The notes: generated by a model from the letters alone, not told the origin. Shown: positions 7,988-17,507, counted from the stretch's first letter. The stretch is DNA of 64,000 nt from Mycobacterium sp. Aquia_216 (GCF_026723865.1 NZ_CP113529.1:3534001-3598000); one strand, 5' to 3'. Translations and numbers: made by a program.

Positions 7988-8799
7988 CCTTAACAACCTG
8001 GTTTGTACTTGAAAGATACTGTGCCACAGCTTTTTTACTGGTAGCCCGGTGTATCCGATTACTGCATATTCCTGGGCCTCTCCGTGCTAACCGACTCAAG
8101 ATCCGCCAGCAGCCACCAGCCAAACTCAAGACTTGCGATTTACCAGATTATTGGCGGTGGCCGCTCGCTGCAGCCATCTGACCCGTATCGGGCCGGGTCG
8201 GGCCGTAGATGTCGGCGAGCGTCATCAGAACGGCCGCGGTGTGGGCGCAGACCGCAATCGCCTAATCGTCCAGCGGGCCCCACGACTTGATCAGCGTGGT
8301 CGCACAGCGTCGGCGAATCGATGTTGTCCGGCACTATCGTGTCTTTCTGGATTCCGTCCGGCACTCTCGGTTGGTTCTGGACAGACGGCCACGATTCCGT
8401 CCAGAACAACTTGAGAGTGCCCAGGTAAGCGCACTCCCCCCGGTCTCAATTAGTTCCGGATCGGACACCTTCCGTGTGAATGCCACCCAACCCGGCCGAC
8501 ATCTGACGCCCTCCCGCGGACCGACCGCACGCCTGTACACCGGCCGTTGCGGCCGGATCGACGGGCGGCGGATCGGCGGGCGGCAGCGGGCCGGACAGCC
8601 CCGTTCGACCAGCGGGATCATTGAGCGACTCGCTCGGCGCCTCTGTTCGGCACTGGCCCGCCCATTTGTCCCACCGCGATATCGCCCAAATACGTCACTG
8701 TGACGAATTGCACTGCGGCGCGGGGCTATTCGCCAGGCTCGGTGTGGCCTTTTGGGATTCATTAGCATGGCGGGAACCGGTGCGACGGGAAGGACAAGT
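7988..8799. other. ~0.8 kb non-coding or degraded stretch with inverted repeats
   Basis: No frame here has a credible start or homology. It is AT-richer just after 7988 and contains a 9 bp perfect inverted repeat (GTTCTGGAC at 8374-8382, GTCCAGAAC at 8399-8407) near a related GATTCCGTCC repeat. It ends with the palindrome at 8693-8705 before cobW. It probably marks the edge of the accessory island and may hold the remains of a mobile element, but no transposase remnant is readable. Confidence 0.4.
8693..8705. promoter_or_regulatory. palindrome CGTCACTGTGACG upstream of cobW-like gene
   Basis: A 13 bp interrupted palindrome about 100 bp upstream of the GTPase gene. The identical 13-mer recurs just beyond the end of the gene at 9878-9890. 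Adjacent bases are also similar in inverted orientation (GAATT then CTGYGGCGCRG). It looks like an operator for an unidentified regulator. Confidence 0.55.
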
Positions 8800-9840
8800 G
8801 TGCGGGCGATCCCTGTGATTGGCTTGACGGGCTATCTCGGTGCGGGCAAGACAAGTCTGCTCAACCACGTGCTTCGCAGTCCGGGAGCGCGCATCGGCGT
8901 CATCATCAACGACTTCGGTGAACTCAATGTCGATGCCATGCTGGTGACCGGTCAGGTCGACGAGCCTGCCTCCATCGCCGGCGGCTGCATCTGCTGCCTG
9001 CCTGACGATGGCGGTATCGACGAGGCGTTGACCAAGCTTGCCGATCCCAAGCTCAATCTCGATGCCGTCATTGTCGAAGCCAGCGGCCTGGCCGAGCCTG
9101 TCGCTGTGGGCCGGATCATCGGGTTCAGCGGGGTTCCCGGGGTACGGTTCGGCGGGCTGGTCGATGTCGTCGACGCCGCCACACACTTCGACACCGTCGA
9201 TGTCGGCCACATGCCGCCGGCACGCTACGGTGCGGCCTCGCTCGTCGTCGTCAACAAACTTGACCAACTCCCCCGCGGCGATCGCGCCGTGATCGTCGAG
9301 CGGGTGGAACGACGCGTGCGAGAACGCAATCCACGCGTGTCCGTCGTCGGAGCGATCGGCGGGCAAATCGACCCTGCACTGCTTTACGACGTCGCGGGAA
9401 TGCGCGACGAACCGGGCCAACTCTCCTTGCGCGAACTACTCGTGGAGGCCGCGTCCGACCCGATCGACCACGACCACGACCACGACCATCACAACGCGCA
9501 CGCCGACTCGGTCACGGTGACGAGCGAGGGCGAAGTCGATCCGGGCGCACTGTTCGACTTGCTCGAGGACCCTCCCGCCGGGGTGTACCGGCTCAAGGGA
9601 GCTGTGGTCATGAGATACGGAAGGGCCGCACCGACCTTTGCCGTCAATCTGGTCGGTACCGCGATTCACGTCGCGACCGCGCCGCCCGGCGTGTCACCCA
9701 ACTGCCTGGTTGCGATCGGAATGGGCCTCGACACCGACGCCGTGCGCGCCCGACTCAATATCGCGCTGCGTCCATTCACCGGCCCGGCGACCCTCGCCAA
9801 TGCTCACCGCCTGCGACGCTATCGGCGGCGCAGCCTCTGA
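8800..9840 (+). CDS. CobW/COG0523-family metal-chaperone GTPase
   Basis: A 346-residue G3E GTPase of the COG0523 group, which helps insert metal ions such as zinc or cobalt into client proteins. Visible motifs are Walker A GYLGAGKT (about residues 11-18), metal-binding GGCICCLP with the CxCC motif, EASGLAEP, and the G4 motif NKLD. A histidine-rich loop (DHDHDHDHHNAH, about residues 223-234) is a metal-binding linker, followed by the CobW C-terminal domain (GVYRLKGAVV). GTG 8800 is preferred because GGAAGGA lies 5 bp upstream; ATG 8767 is an in-frame alternative without such a site. Identical palindromes flank the gene. Which metal it serves cannot be read from the sequence. Confidence 0.88.
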   Translation: MRAIPVIGLTGYLGAGKTSLLNHVLRSPGARIGVIINDFGELNVDAMLVTGQVDEPASIAGGCICCLPDDGGIDEALTKLADPKLNLDAVIVEASGLAEPVAVGRIIGFSGVPGVRFGGLVDVVDAATHFDTVDVGHMPPARYGAASLVVVNKLDQLPRGDRAVIVERVERRVRERNPRVSVVGAIGGQIDPALLYDVAGMRDEPGQLSLRELLVEAASDPIDHDHDHDHHNAHADSVTVTSEGEVDPGALFDLLEDPPAGVYRLKGAVVMRYGRAAPTFAVNLVGTAIHVATAPPGVSPNCLVAIGMGLDTDAVRARLNIALRPFTGPATLANAHRLRRYRRRSL

Positions 9841-9877
9841 GGTCGAACACCGAAAAGCACTGCGCCACAGCATAATT

Positions 9878-9890
9878 CGTCACTGTGACG
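9878..9890. promoter_or_regulatory. second copy of palindrome CGTCACTGTGACG
   Basis: Identical to the site at 8693-8705, placed between the end of the GTPase gene and the end of the MmyB-type regulator gene. With its flanks it forms an imperfect inverted repeat of about 30 bp with the first copy, enclosing the GTPase gene. Confidence 0.5.
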
Positions 9891-9920
9891 TTTGTCCTCG
9901 GCGGGCGGCGGGCGGGAGTG

Positions 9921-10775
9921 TCAAGCCCCGATTGCCTGATCGCCGAGCTTATCGAGCTTGTCAAGCAGTTGGAATTTGCGACGGGAGTCCGTGCCCGCTG
10001 GCGCACTGAGGACAACCAGCCGCCGACCCTCGTCGGCGGTGGAAAGAATCTCGACGTCGACCGGCACCGGGCCCACCCGCGGATTCACGATGGTTTTGCG
10101 GACCTCCTTGAGAGGCCGGCCAACTTCGTGGCGCTTCCATAATCGCCGGAATTCCTCGCTGCGGCTCGACAATCCGTCGACAAGCGCCTCCACGTCGGGG
10201 TCCCCTCGGCGCCGCGACGAGGTCACCCGCAGATCCGCGACATGGAGACCCGCCTGATACTCATGATCCTCCGGCGCGAACAACGTGCGGTATTCCGGTT
10301 CGGTGAACCATCGCCAGATCACACTGTCTTCAATTCCTCCGCCGCGAACGTGGTCTCCCATTAAGAGCGCCGACAGCCGGTTCTGAGCCAAGATGGTTAG
10401 GAGGTCAGAAGTAATGAATGCGGCGGAGTCGTCGAGTTGGTCGAGCAGGTTGATCAGCGCGGGCCGGATGACGTCGGACGTGTCAATGCGGTCGGGAATG
10501 GGACTTGCACCGGCGAGACGGTACAGATGGTCACGTTCTTCCGGGTCGAGCCGTAGGGCCCGCGCCAGCGCCGCCAGCATCTGCCCCGACGGCGCAGAGG
10601 CCCGACTTTGTTCTAGTCGCGTGTAGTAGTCCACCGACATGTGACTCAGGTGTGCGACCTCTTCGCGGCGCAGGCCCCGCACCCTGCGCCTTGGGCCGCC
10701 GGGAAGCCCGACGTCCTGTGGTGTCAGCGCTCTGCGACGGGCACAGAGAAAGTCGGCCATCGAGTCGTAGTCCAT
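9921..10775 (-). CDS. XRE-family regulator with MmyB-like ligand-binding domain
   Basis: A 284-residue protein with an N-terminal HTH (ADFLCARRRALTPQDVGLP, then RRVRGLRREEVAHLSHMSVD and YYTRLEQ) and a long C-terminal MmyB-like domain, a PAS-like fold that binds fatty-acid-like ligands in characterised relatives. ATG 10775 matches the usual family start; longer frames upstream run into the neighbouring promoter. It is divergent from a GMC oxidoreductase gene with about 100 bp between, so it probably regulates that gene and itself. Confidence 0.88.
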   Translation of the reverse strand: MDYDSMADFLCARRRALTPQDVGLPGGPRRRVRGLRREEVAHLSHMSVDYYTRLEQSRASAPSGQMLAALARALRLDPEERDHLYRLAGASPIPDRIDTSDVIRPALINLLDQLDDSAAFITSDLLTILAQNRLSALLMGDHVRGGGIEDSVIWRWFTEPEYRTLFAPEDHEYQAGLHVADLRVTSSRRRGDPDVEALVDGLSSRSEEFRRLWKRHEVGRPLKEVRKTIVNPRVGPVPVDVEILSTADEGRRLVVLSAPAGTDSRRKFQLLDKLDKLGDQAIGA

Positions 10776-10876
10776 TCCCCAATTGTCCTCCGCAGGGGGA
10801 GTTGCCAGCCTAGGACCGCCAATCCCCCGTTCATCGATGCCTGGTAGTCGTCGACGGCGCACCGCAGGCTCGAGGT

Positions 10877-12442
10877 ATGAGTGCAATGAGCCAGGGCGAA
10901 CTCAACGGTCGATACGACTTCATCGTGTGCGGGTCGGGGTCATCGGGATCGGTGGTGGCCGGCCGGCTTGCGCAGAACCCAGACGTCAGCGTGCTGCTGT
11001 TGGAGGCTGGCGGTCGCGATGACGTGGACGCCGTCGTCCGTGCGGACCAATGGCCGAGAAATCTCGGTAGTGAACGGGATTGGCAGTTTGCGTCGCAGCC
11101 GAGCCCGCACGTCAACGGCCGGTCGATCCCGCTGTCGATGGGCAAAGTGTTGGGGGGCGGTTCGAGCATCAATGTGATGGCGTGGGCGCGAGGTCACAAA
11201 AACGATTGGGATTTCTTTGCCGCTGAAGCCAACGATAAGGATTGGGGCCACGAGGCCGTCCTCGACATTTACCGTCGCATCGAAGATTGGCACGGCGTAC
11301 CCGACCCTGACTACCGCGGAACTGGTGGTCCCGTCTACGTCGAATCCGCGCCAGATCCCAACCCCATTGCTCCCGCGATGGTTGAGGCTGCCCGCTCGGT
11401 TGGAATCCCGACGTTCGCGAGCAATAACGGTCGAATGATGGAGGGAGGCGGCGGCGCGTCGATCGTTGACCTGCGCACTAGAGCAGGCAAACGCCAGTCT
11501 GTGTTCGCTGCCTACGTCCGTCCGGTCGCCGAACGGACCAACCTCACTGTTCTCACGGGCGCGCTCGTCACCCGGTTGCTACTGGAAAATACCCGGGTGA
11601 CGGGCGTGGAGTTGGTGCGCAACGGCAAGGTTCTGCGGATAGGTGCGAACTCGGAAGTGGTGTTGTCGCTGGGGGCGATCAACACTCCAAAGGTATTGAT
11701 GCAGTCCGGCATTGGCGACGCCGACGAGCTGCGGCCATTGGGCATCGCGGTGGCACAGCACCTGCCCGGAGTAGGCCGCAACTATCAGGATCATCCGCGG
11801 TTCGACTGTGTCTGGGAGTACGACCAGCCACTCGAGCCGCGCAACAACGGCGGGGAGGCGACCTACTTCTGGAAGAGCGATCCCGGTCTGGAGACACCAG
11901 ACCTGCAGACGTGTCAGGTCGAAGTTCCCTTGTCCAGCGCCGAAAACGCCGGCAGGTTCGGCTTGCCGGCGTTTGGCTGGGCCTTAATTGCCGGGGTGGT
12001 ACGGCCGAAAAGCCGTGGCCGAATCCGCATTACCGGCCCCCATCCAGACGACCCGCTGCGCATCGAAGCCGAAACCCTCTCGCACCCCGACGACATGACG
12101 GCCGCGATTGCCGCCGTGCAGCTGTGCCGCGAGATTGGTAACGCCGCACCGCTCAGTAAGTTCAGTAAACGTGAAGTGATGCCCGGCAACCTCAAGGGCC
12201 CGGATCTTCGACGGTTTGTCCGCGACGCGGCGTCAAGCTATTGGCATCAGACCTGCACCGCAAAAATGGGTTACGACAGCATGTCTGTCGTCGACAACAA
12301 GCTCGCCGTGCACGGGATTCAACGTCTTCGCATCGCGGACGGCTCCATCATGCCCCGCATCACGACCGGCAACACGATGGCGCCGTGCGTCATCATCGGC
12401 GAACGCGCCGCGGCCATTCTGGCCCAGTTGCATCGAATTTGA
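10877..12442 (+). CDS. GMC-family FAD-dependent oxidoreductase (choline dehydrogenase-like)
   Basis: A 521-residue flavoprotein with the N-terminal ADP-binding motif GSGSSGSVVAGRL followed by LLLEAGG, the GMC signature GGGSSINVMAWARGH, the second signature GAINTPKVLMQSGIGD, and the C-terminal active-site region SSYWHQTCTAKMG with the catalytic His and a final NTMAPCVIIGERAA. Such enzymes oxidise alcohols to aldehydes. ATG 10877 (GAGG just upstream) or ATG 10886 are both possible starts. It is divergent from the MmyB-type regulator. The substrate is unknown. Confidence 0.9.
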   Translation: MSAMSQGELNGRYDFIVCGSGSSGSVVAGRLAQNPDVSVLLLEAGGRDDVDAVVRADQWPRNLGSERDWQFASQPSPHVNGRSIPLSMGKVLGGGSSINVMAWARGHKNDWDFFAAEANDKDWGHEAVLDIYRRIEDWHGVPDPDYRGTGGPVYVESAPDPNPIAPAMVEAARSVGIPTFASNNGRMMEGGGGASIVDLRTRAGKRQSVFAAYVRPVAERTNLTVLTGALVTRLLLENTRVTGVELVRNGKVLRIGANSEVVLSLGAINTPKVLMQSGIGDADELRPLGIAVAQHLPGVGRNYQDHPRFDCVWEYDQPLEPRNNGGEATYFWKSDPGLETPDLQTCQVEVPLSSAENAGRFGLPAFGWALIAGVVRPKSRGRIRITGPHPDDPLRIEAETLSHPDDMTAAIAAVQLCREIGNAAPLSKFSKREVMPGNLKGPDLRRFVRDAASSYWHQTCTAKMGYDSMSVVDNKLAVHGIQRLRIADGSIMPRITTGNTMAPCVIIGERAAAILAQLHRI

Positions 12443-12488
12443 TGAGGACGCAAGTTCGTTCCGTTACGCGCCGTGTGGGCGCGATGCC

Positions 12489-13067
12489 CTAACCGGTCGC
12501 AACCACCGACGCGGAGTTCCAGGGCGCCAGGCGCTCGACTGAGCCGTTCGATTCGGGCAGATCATCACTGACGTCCCACGTCGCTGAGAGCCGCCCGACC
12601 CCCAGCGCGATTGCGCAGTGCAGGCCCAGTTCCACCAGCTGGTCTTCGGTGAAATGGGCGCGCAACTCGTCGTAGACCGCGTCGTCGATGGCGAGATGGT
12701 TGGTCGCGAACAACTCCGCGAAGCGAAGCGCCGACCGCTCGGCGTCCGAAAGGTTACCCGCTTCGGTCGGTCGTTCCAGCGAGCAGACCGCATCCTCGTC
12801 GAGACCGTCGTCGATGGCACTTTGGTAGCGGACCGCAATGCAGCTTCGGCACTGGTTGAAGAAGGCAATGCGCAGCCGCACCAGCTCGAGCAGCCGGGGC
12901 GACAAACTCCCGTTGGCGCGCAGCGCCGCGGTCAAACCGCCCAAGGCCTCGGCCGCCGCGGGAAGGCGACTCACGATGGAAGCTACGCCGAGGTTGATCC
13001 GATCCCCTTGTCCGAGGTCTTCGGTCGGTATCGCCGCGAAGGCCGTGGATGGCGCGATTCGTGTCAC
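12489..13067 (-). CDS. carboxymuconolactone decarboxylase / AhpD-like protein
   Basis: A 192-residue CMD-domain protein with the AhpD-type motif NQCRSCIAVRYQSA (CxxC and downstream polar residues) in an all-helical context, the layout of peroxidase-related members. GTG 13067 is chosen because AGGAGA lies 8 bp upstream; longer frames lack a ribosome site. It converges with the GMC oxidoreductase and is divergent from a LysR regulator, its likely controller. It probably acts in peroxide or aldehyde/lactone detoxification; the exact reaction is not evident. Confidence 0.82.
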   Translation of the reverse strand: MTRIAPSTAFAAIPTEDLGQGDRINLGVASIVSRLPAAAEALGGLTAALRANGSLSPRLLELVRLRIAFFNQCRSCIAVRYQSAIDDGLDEDAVCSLERPTEAGNLSDAERSALRFAELFATNHLAIDDAVYDELRAHFTEDQLVELGLHCAIALGVGRLSATWDVSDDLPESNGSVERLAPWNSASVVATG

Positions 13068-13256
13068 TTCATCGTCTCCTGTGTGCAGCTGTCTGGGCCC
13101 CTGAAGTATCGCCACTGCGGCGGCCAGTGGCAATCGTCGCGGTCCCAGTGATGACACAGAAAGTCCGCGTTAATTCTGCGCGCAGGCCGCACGCATAACC
13201 CGCGACGACGGTGTTACATCTATCGTCCTTCGATTCTGTTGATAGGGGGTGCGGGA

Positions 13257-14156
13257 ATGGAACTACGACAGCTCGAGTACTTCATCGCCGTGGCCACCGA
13301 AATGAACTTTTCGCGCGCGGCGCAACGTGTCCACGTCGTTCAGTCCGCCCTGTCCACATCGATCAGCAAGCTGGAACGCGAACTCGGCGTAGAGCTGTTC
13401 GATCGATCCAGGCAGCAGATCAAGATGACTACGGCGGGCGAATTGTTCCAAGAGCATGCGCGCCGCATCATCCACAGCGCTCGACGCGCCAAGGATTCGA
13501 TCAACGACTACCTCGGCGAGCTCACCGGGACCGTCGCGGTGGGTTCACTCGTATCCTTTGGGGCGCTGGACGTCCCGAAGATATTGGGCGAGTTTCACCG
13601 TACTCATCCATTCGTTCAGATCGTTTTGCGGCTGAGTCCGACGGGTTCGATGCAGCATCTCTCGGCGATTGCCGACGAGACGCTCGACCTTGCTTTCGTG
13701 TCGGCGCCGGATCGCTTCCCGACAGGGATCGAGATGCGACTCCTGACTGAAGAGCCGATGCTCTTTGTCTGCAGGCCCGATCATCCCCTAGCGCAGCGCG
13801 ACCACATTGGCATGGCTGAACTCGCCCACGAGGATCTGATCGGCTTCCCCGCCGACTTCGGCTTGCGCCGGATAATCGAGAATGCTTTCACCGCGGCCGG
13901 CGTCACATCGCAAACGCCGTACGAAGTGGCGGTGAACTACTGGGTCGCGTCCAGCCTGGTACGACACGGGTTGGGCACCATATTCATGCCGGCGAGCGAC
14001 GCCAACCGCTTTCCGGACCTTCGCGCAGTGCCATTGCAGCCCGAGATCGTGTGGCCGATCTACCTCGCCATGGGTGGACCGGCGCAGATCGCGCCTGCTG
14101 CCGCTAGGCTCGCCGAGTTGCTACTTTCGTCGGCGCCGCGGCCGAGGACGATTTAG
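13257..14156 (+). CDS. LysR-family transcriptional regulator
   Basis: A 299-residue LysR-type regulator: N-terminal winged HTH ([40 protein letters not shown], then LFDR) and a periplasmic-binding-like effector domain ([37 protein letters not shown]). ATG 13257 follows a purine-rich AGGGGG site. It is divergent from the CMD-family gene across 189 bp, so it likely regulates that gene. The effector is unknown. Confidence 0.9.
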   Translation: MELRQLEYFIAVATEMNFSRAAQRVHVVQSALSTSISKLERELGVELFDRSRQQIKMTTAGELFQEHARRIIHSARRAKDSINDYLGELTGTVAVGSLVSFGALDVPKILGEFHRTHPFVQIVLRLSPTGSMQHLSAIADETLDLAFVSAPDRFPTGIEMRLLTEEPMLFVCRPDHPLAQRDHIGMAELAHEDLIGFPADFGLRRIIENAFTAAGVTSQTPYEVAVNYWVASSLVRHGLGTIFMPASDANRFPDLRAVPLQPEIVWPIYLAMGGPAQIAPAAARLAELLLSSAPRPRTI

Positions 14157-14353
14157 CAACCAATCGTCATAGCCGGCAGCATCTTTCGCGACCCAGCTAC
14201 GCGATGCCCGGCAGAACCGCGATTAGTCCCTCTCACACAATGCTCATCTCTAAATTTGATGACTCGGATCAGAACCATTCATTGGACATGATGATCTTTC
14301 GTTGTTCTGATGAAGGGACACAACCGAGCTCAACGATTACGAGGTTGACGATC

Positions 14354-14989
14354 ATGTCGGTGTCCCAGCCCAACTCCGCACTGAAAGAGTCTACGAGCCC
14401 GAGTCCCGACGATCTCGCAACGCGATTCGAACGCGACGTCCTACCACTGCGCGATCAGCTGTACCGCGCGGCACGCAGGTATACGCAAAGCCACGCGGAC
14501 GCCGAAGACCTCGTCCAGGAAACCATGATCAAAGCCTATGTTGGGTTCCGGTCTTTCAAGGAAGGTACAAACCTGCGCGCCTGGCTCTTCACGATCATGA
14601 ACCACACGCGAATCAATCACTACCGCACCGCCAAACGTCGCCCGACGGAATGGTTAGCCGGCGACGTCACCGACTTTCTGATTCCCTCCGGGCCCGGACA
14701 CTCGTCCACAGGACGACTGTCCGCTGAGGCCGAAGCGCTCGATTCGATTGGCGCCCCAGAAGTTCGCGAGGCGCTCCAGCAACTCCCCGAGTCGCAGCAG
14801 CTGGCTGTTTACTACGCCGACGTTGAAGGCTTTCGATACAAGGAAATTGGCGAAATCCTGGACATACCATTGGGTTCAGTCATGTCACGTATCCATCGCG
14901 GCCGACGAAACATGCGAAAGTTGCTGATGAACTTCGCTATTGAGCAACGATACATCCGAGAACCCCACGACGTGGTAGTTGCAGCCTAG
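14354..14989 (+). CDS. ECF sigma factor, SigH/SigR-like
   Basis: A 211-residue ECF sigma factor. Region 2 contains [19 protein letters not shown] and [20 protein letters not shown], and region 4 contains [20 protein letters not shown] then [10 protein letters not shown], closely following the SigH/SigR (thiol-stress) group. ATG 14354 has GAGG 9 bp upstream; the longer in-frame extension to 14204 has no support. Unlike typical SigH loci, no zinc anti-sigma gene of the RshA type follows; the next gene encodes a secreted cupin. Control by a distant anti-sigma or by transcription alone is possible. Confidence 0.85.
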   Translation: MSVSQPNSALKESTSPSPDDLATRFERDVLPLRDQLYRAARRYTQSHADAEDLVQETMIKAYVGFRSFKEGTNLRAWLFTIMNHTRINHYRTAKRRPTEWLAGDVTDFLIPSGPGHSSTGRLSAEAEALDSIGAPEVREALQQLPESQQLAVYYADVEGFRYKEIGEILDIPLGSVMSRIHRGRRNMRKLLMNFAIEQRYIREPHDVVVAA

Positions 14990-15017
14990 CAACAGCCTCA
15001 GGGTGAGGATCACAGCA

Positions 15018-15449
15018 ATGCGTTCACGCCGGACAGGGCAACTCTGCGTACTGCTTTCACTTTCGCTGGCGGCACCGCCCGCGCACAGCGCTGCGACGCC
15101 CGCGAGCGGAATGAATGGCGATCAACTGGCCCGGTCGTCGCAAGAAGGACGAGACTTCATCGTGCGTGACATCACCATCGACCCGGGCGGCAGTACCGGC
15201 TGGCACTGGCACGACGGCACCATCGTCGGAGCGGTCAAGCGCGGCACCCTCACGCATTACTCCGCAAACTGCTCGATTGAAGGCGTCTACAACCCGGGCG
15301 ATCCGATCATAGAACCCGCTGGTCCCGAACACGTCCATCTCGGCCGCAACCTCGGCGCCACGCCGCTGACCCTTGAAGTCATTTATATGATGCCGGTGGG
15401 AAAACCACTCGCGGAGGATGCCCCGAACCCCGGCTGCCCGTTCTCTTGA
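15018..15449 (+). CDS. secreted cupin-domain protein
   Basis: A 143-residue protein with a signal peptide (MRSRRTGQLCVLLSLSLAAP, cleavage probably near AHSA-A) followed by a small cupin barrel with metal-ligand motif GWHWHDGTIVGAVKRGTLTH and a later PEHVH. GAGGA lies 8 bp upstream of ATG 15018. It follows the SigH-like gene after 28 bp and may be in its operon or regulon. Secreted single-domain cupins of this type are common in mycobacteria, but their function is unproven. Confidence 0.75.
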   Translation: MRSRRTGQLCVLLSLSLAAPPAHSAATPASGMNGDQLARSSQEGRDFIVRDITIDPGGSTGWHWHDGTIVGAVKRGTLTHYSANCSIEGVYNPGDPIIEPAGPEHVHLGRNLGATPLTLEVIYMMPVGKPLAEDAPNPGCPFS

Positions 15450-15461
15450 AGATCCTATCGG

Positions 15462-16136
15462 TTAGCCAGCAAAGGGTGCTCCGTCGAACCGCTCCGAGGT
15501 GACGAACTCGGACACCGGCCGTCGTCGCAATTTCGTCACTTGCCGCACGGGCTTGCCCAGCGGCACCAGCGCGGCGATGGCGTATGAGTCGGGTATGCCG
15601 AGCAGATCTTTTGCCAACTGCTCCTCGGCGACCACCATCGTGGTGAGTACTCCGCCGTAGCCTTCGTTGCGCGCGGCTAGCAACACATTCCACACGAACG
15701 GATACACCGAAGCTCCAGGTACCACCGCGATGCGGTCGAGATCCTGATCGGTAGCGGCGACGACGGCGAGGTTCAGGCAGATCACCAGCACGACCGGCGC
15801 CTCACGAAACGGGGCCGTCATCTGCGTGGGTACCTGCGCCTGCTCGATCGCGGACGCGTCTACGCTGGTCGGCTGCAATGGATTCCACGGCGACTCACCA
15901 TTGGCGAGCTGTGCCGTATAGCGTCGCGCAGCGGTAAGCCCAAGGTCTGCCAACGCGGCTCGAGTGTCCTGATCGCGTAGCACGATGGCGCGCACGCCTT
16001 GCCGGTTGCCGCCGGTCGGTGCGAAACGGGCGTTATCGAGGATGCGCTCGAGAACGTCATCGGGAAGCGGGTCGTCGGTGAATTCGCGGACTGCGGGGGT
16101 GGATCGCATGACGTCGTACAACTCCATGACCACCAT
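15462..16136 (-). CDS. nitroreductase-family flavoprotein
   Basis: A 224-residue FMN-binding nitroreductase fold: MRSTPAVREFTDDPLPDDVL, ARFAPTGGNRQGVRAIVL, and a C-terminal YGGVLTTMV / LVPLGKP segment, the usual order in this family. ATG 16136 or ATG 16127 could be the start; neither has a strong ribosome site. It is the third gene of a minus-strand run after an alkyltransferase and a 2OG-Fe(II) oxygenase and may be co-transcribed with them. The substrate is unknown. Confidence 0.82.
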   Translation of the reverse strand: MVVMELYDVMRSTPAVREFTDDPLPDDVLERILDNARFAPTGGNRQGVRAIVLRDQDTRAALADLGLTAARRYTAQLANGESPWNPLQPTSVDASAIEQAQVPTQMTAPFREAPVVLVICLNLAVVAATDQDLDRIAVVPGASVYPFVWNVLLAARNEGYGGVLTTMVVAEEQLAKDLLGIPDSYAIAALVPLGKPVRQVTKLRRRPVSEFVTSERFDGAPFAG

Positions 16137-16162
16137 CGTGCCCGAACGGGCGATAGCGGCGC

Positions 16163-16876
16163 TCAGGCCGCATCGTGGAAAATCAGTCCCAGCGTGTAGC
16201 GATGGCCGGATCGAACGACGGACACGCCGTGGCGCACCGGCGCCGCCGACCATCCTCGGGTCGAGCGGACGGGCCGTTCGCGGGTGGTGAACACATAGCC
16301 GTGTCCTTGCGGCAACGCCGTGACCGTTCCCCGTGACTGCGCCCGGGCTCGCTGCTCGACGAGCAGGAATTCGCCTCCTGTGTGCGCCACCCCCGGCTCG
16401 TTGAGATTGATGACGACCTGCAGCGGAAAGATGAGGTCTCCGTACAGGTCTCGGTGCAGAGCGTTCCAGTCACCCGGTCCGTACTTGAGCATCAGTGCGG
16501 TGGGCTTGGTCTGGTCGGCACGATGGCACATTTCCAGCCAATCGTCGAGCGTGTCGGGCCACAGGGCTTCGCGGCCGAGCTTTGTCCACCAGTCCCGAGC
16601 TATCGGCAACAACCGTGGGTAGAGCGCCTGTTTCAAGTCCTCGATCGGCTGCGGGTAGGGCCGCTTGAAATAGCGGTACTCGCCTTGCCCGTAGCGGTGG
16701 CGGCCCATGTCGACGATGGCGCGAAACAAGTTGTCATCGGGGTACAGATCCACGAGCGAGGCACACTCGGCGGGAGTGATCAGCTCCGGGAGCAGTGCAC
16801 CGCCGACGTCGTTCATGTCGGCGGCGACCGCTTCCCAGTCCGCGGAATCGACGCGCTTACGCCATGTCGATGGCAT
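16163..16876 (-). CDS. 2OG-Fe(II) oxygenase, linked to alkyltransferase gene
   Basis: A 237-residue protein with the double-stranded beta-helix dioxygenase residues: HRDLYGDLIFPLQ (HxD), a distal histidine in PVRHGVSVV, and the 2-oxoglutarate-binding arginine in GHRYTLGLIFHDA. The ATG at 16876 overlaps the alkyltransferase stop by one base (TGATG), so the genes are coupled. Placement after an O6-alkylguanine transferase suggests oxidative dealkylation or a related repair role, similar in logic to AlkB with Ada/Ogt, although it is not closely AlkB-like. That function is inference. Confidence 0.8.
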   Translation of the reverse strand: MPSTWRKRVDSADWEAVAADMNDVGGALLPELITPAECASLVDLYPDDNLFRAIVDMGRHRYGQGEYRYFKRPYPQPIEDLKQALYPRLLPIARDWWTKLGREALWPDTLDDWLEMCHRADQTKPTALMLKYGPGDWNALHRDLYGDLIFPLQVVINLNEPGVAHTGGEFLLVEQRARAQSRGTVTALPQGHGYVFTTRERPVRSTRGWSAAPVRHGVSVVRSGHRYTLGLIFHDAA

Positions 16877-17388
16877 CAGAACAGTTTGCCAGCCACTGCG
16901 GGCGCCGGCTCTTCCAACTCCAACAGGAATCGTTTGCGCTTCAGGCCGCCCGCGTAACCGGTTAGCGCACCGTCCTTTCCAACGACCCGATGGCATGGAA
17001 CGACGATGCAGAGCGGATTTCGCCCGACAGCCTGCCCCACCTCGTAGGCGGTGGTGCCGTCAGCCAATTCGGCGGCCAGCTCGCCGTACGTCTTCGTCTG
17101 GCCGTAGCCGATGTAGGCGAGCAGATCCCAGATTCGCCGCCGGGTTGGGTCGCCCACCAATGCGATCGGAAGATCGAATTGTGTGCGCTCGCCGGCGAGG
17201 TACTCGTCCAGCTGCTCGCCGGTGCGACGAAACAGTTCATCGCCAGCCGGTTCGACATATTCACCGAGAGCGTCTGCTGTGGGCGGGTACCAATGATGCC
17301 GGAAGTACACACCCCTAAGAGCATCGCCATCGGCAACCAGGGTCAGCTCGCCCAGTGGGCTATTGATCACCGTGTGTCGTGCTGTCAT
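16876..17388 (-). CDS. ogt: methylated-DNA-protein-cysteine methyltransferase
   Basis: A 170-residue Ogt/MGMT. The active-site motif IVVPCHRVVG carries the acceptor cysteine, preceded by the DNA-binding recognition helix region (TKTYGELAAELADGTTAYEV; GQAVGRNPLCI). It transfers alkyl groups from O6-alkylguanine to itself in a suicide reaction. AAAGGAGG lies 7 bp before ATG 17388. It heads a minus-strand operon with a 2OG-Fe(II) oxygenase and nitroreductase and is divergent from a sigma factor gene whose operon contains a second alkyltransferase. Confidence 0.92.
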   Translation of the reverse strand: MTARHTVINSPLGELTLVADGDALRGVYFRHHWYPPTADALGEYVEPAGDELFRRTGEQLDEYLAGERTQFDLPIALVGDPTRRRIWDLLAYIGYGQTKTYGELAAELADGTTAYEVGQAVGRNPLCIVVPCHRVVGKDGALTGYAGGLKRKRFLLELEEPAPAVAGKLF

Positions 17389-17507
17389 CGTTCAACCTCC
17401 TTTATCGGTAGACGACGACCGGTCGGGAAGCGTGAGATGGGATTCGATTTGTTTTCTCACATTCCACAGTGCGCCGACGTCTTCACATCAGGAGCAGGAG
17501 GAGAACG

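Noticed and set aside
8133..8768. Overlapping frames on both strands in the 8.0-8.8 kb gap, possible transposase remnants
   Set aside because: No transposase motif (DDE or HTH) could be read in any frame, so a mobile element is not called.
9466..9492. GACCAC tandem repeat in the CobW-like gene
   Set aside because: Encodes the normal His-rich metal-binding linker, so it is not a separate repeat element or CRISPR.
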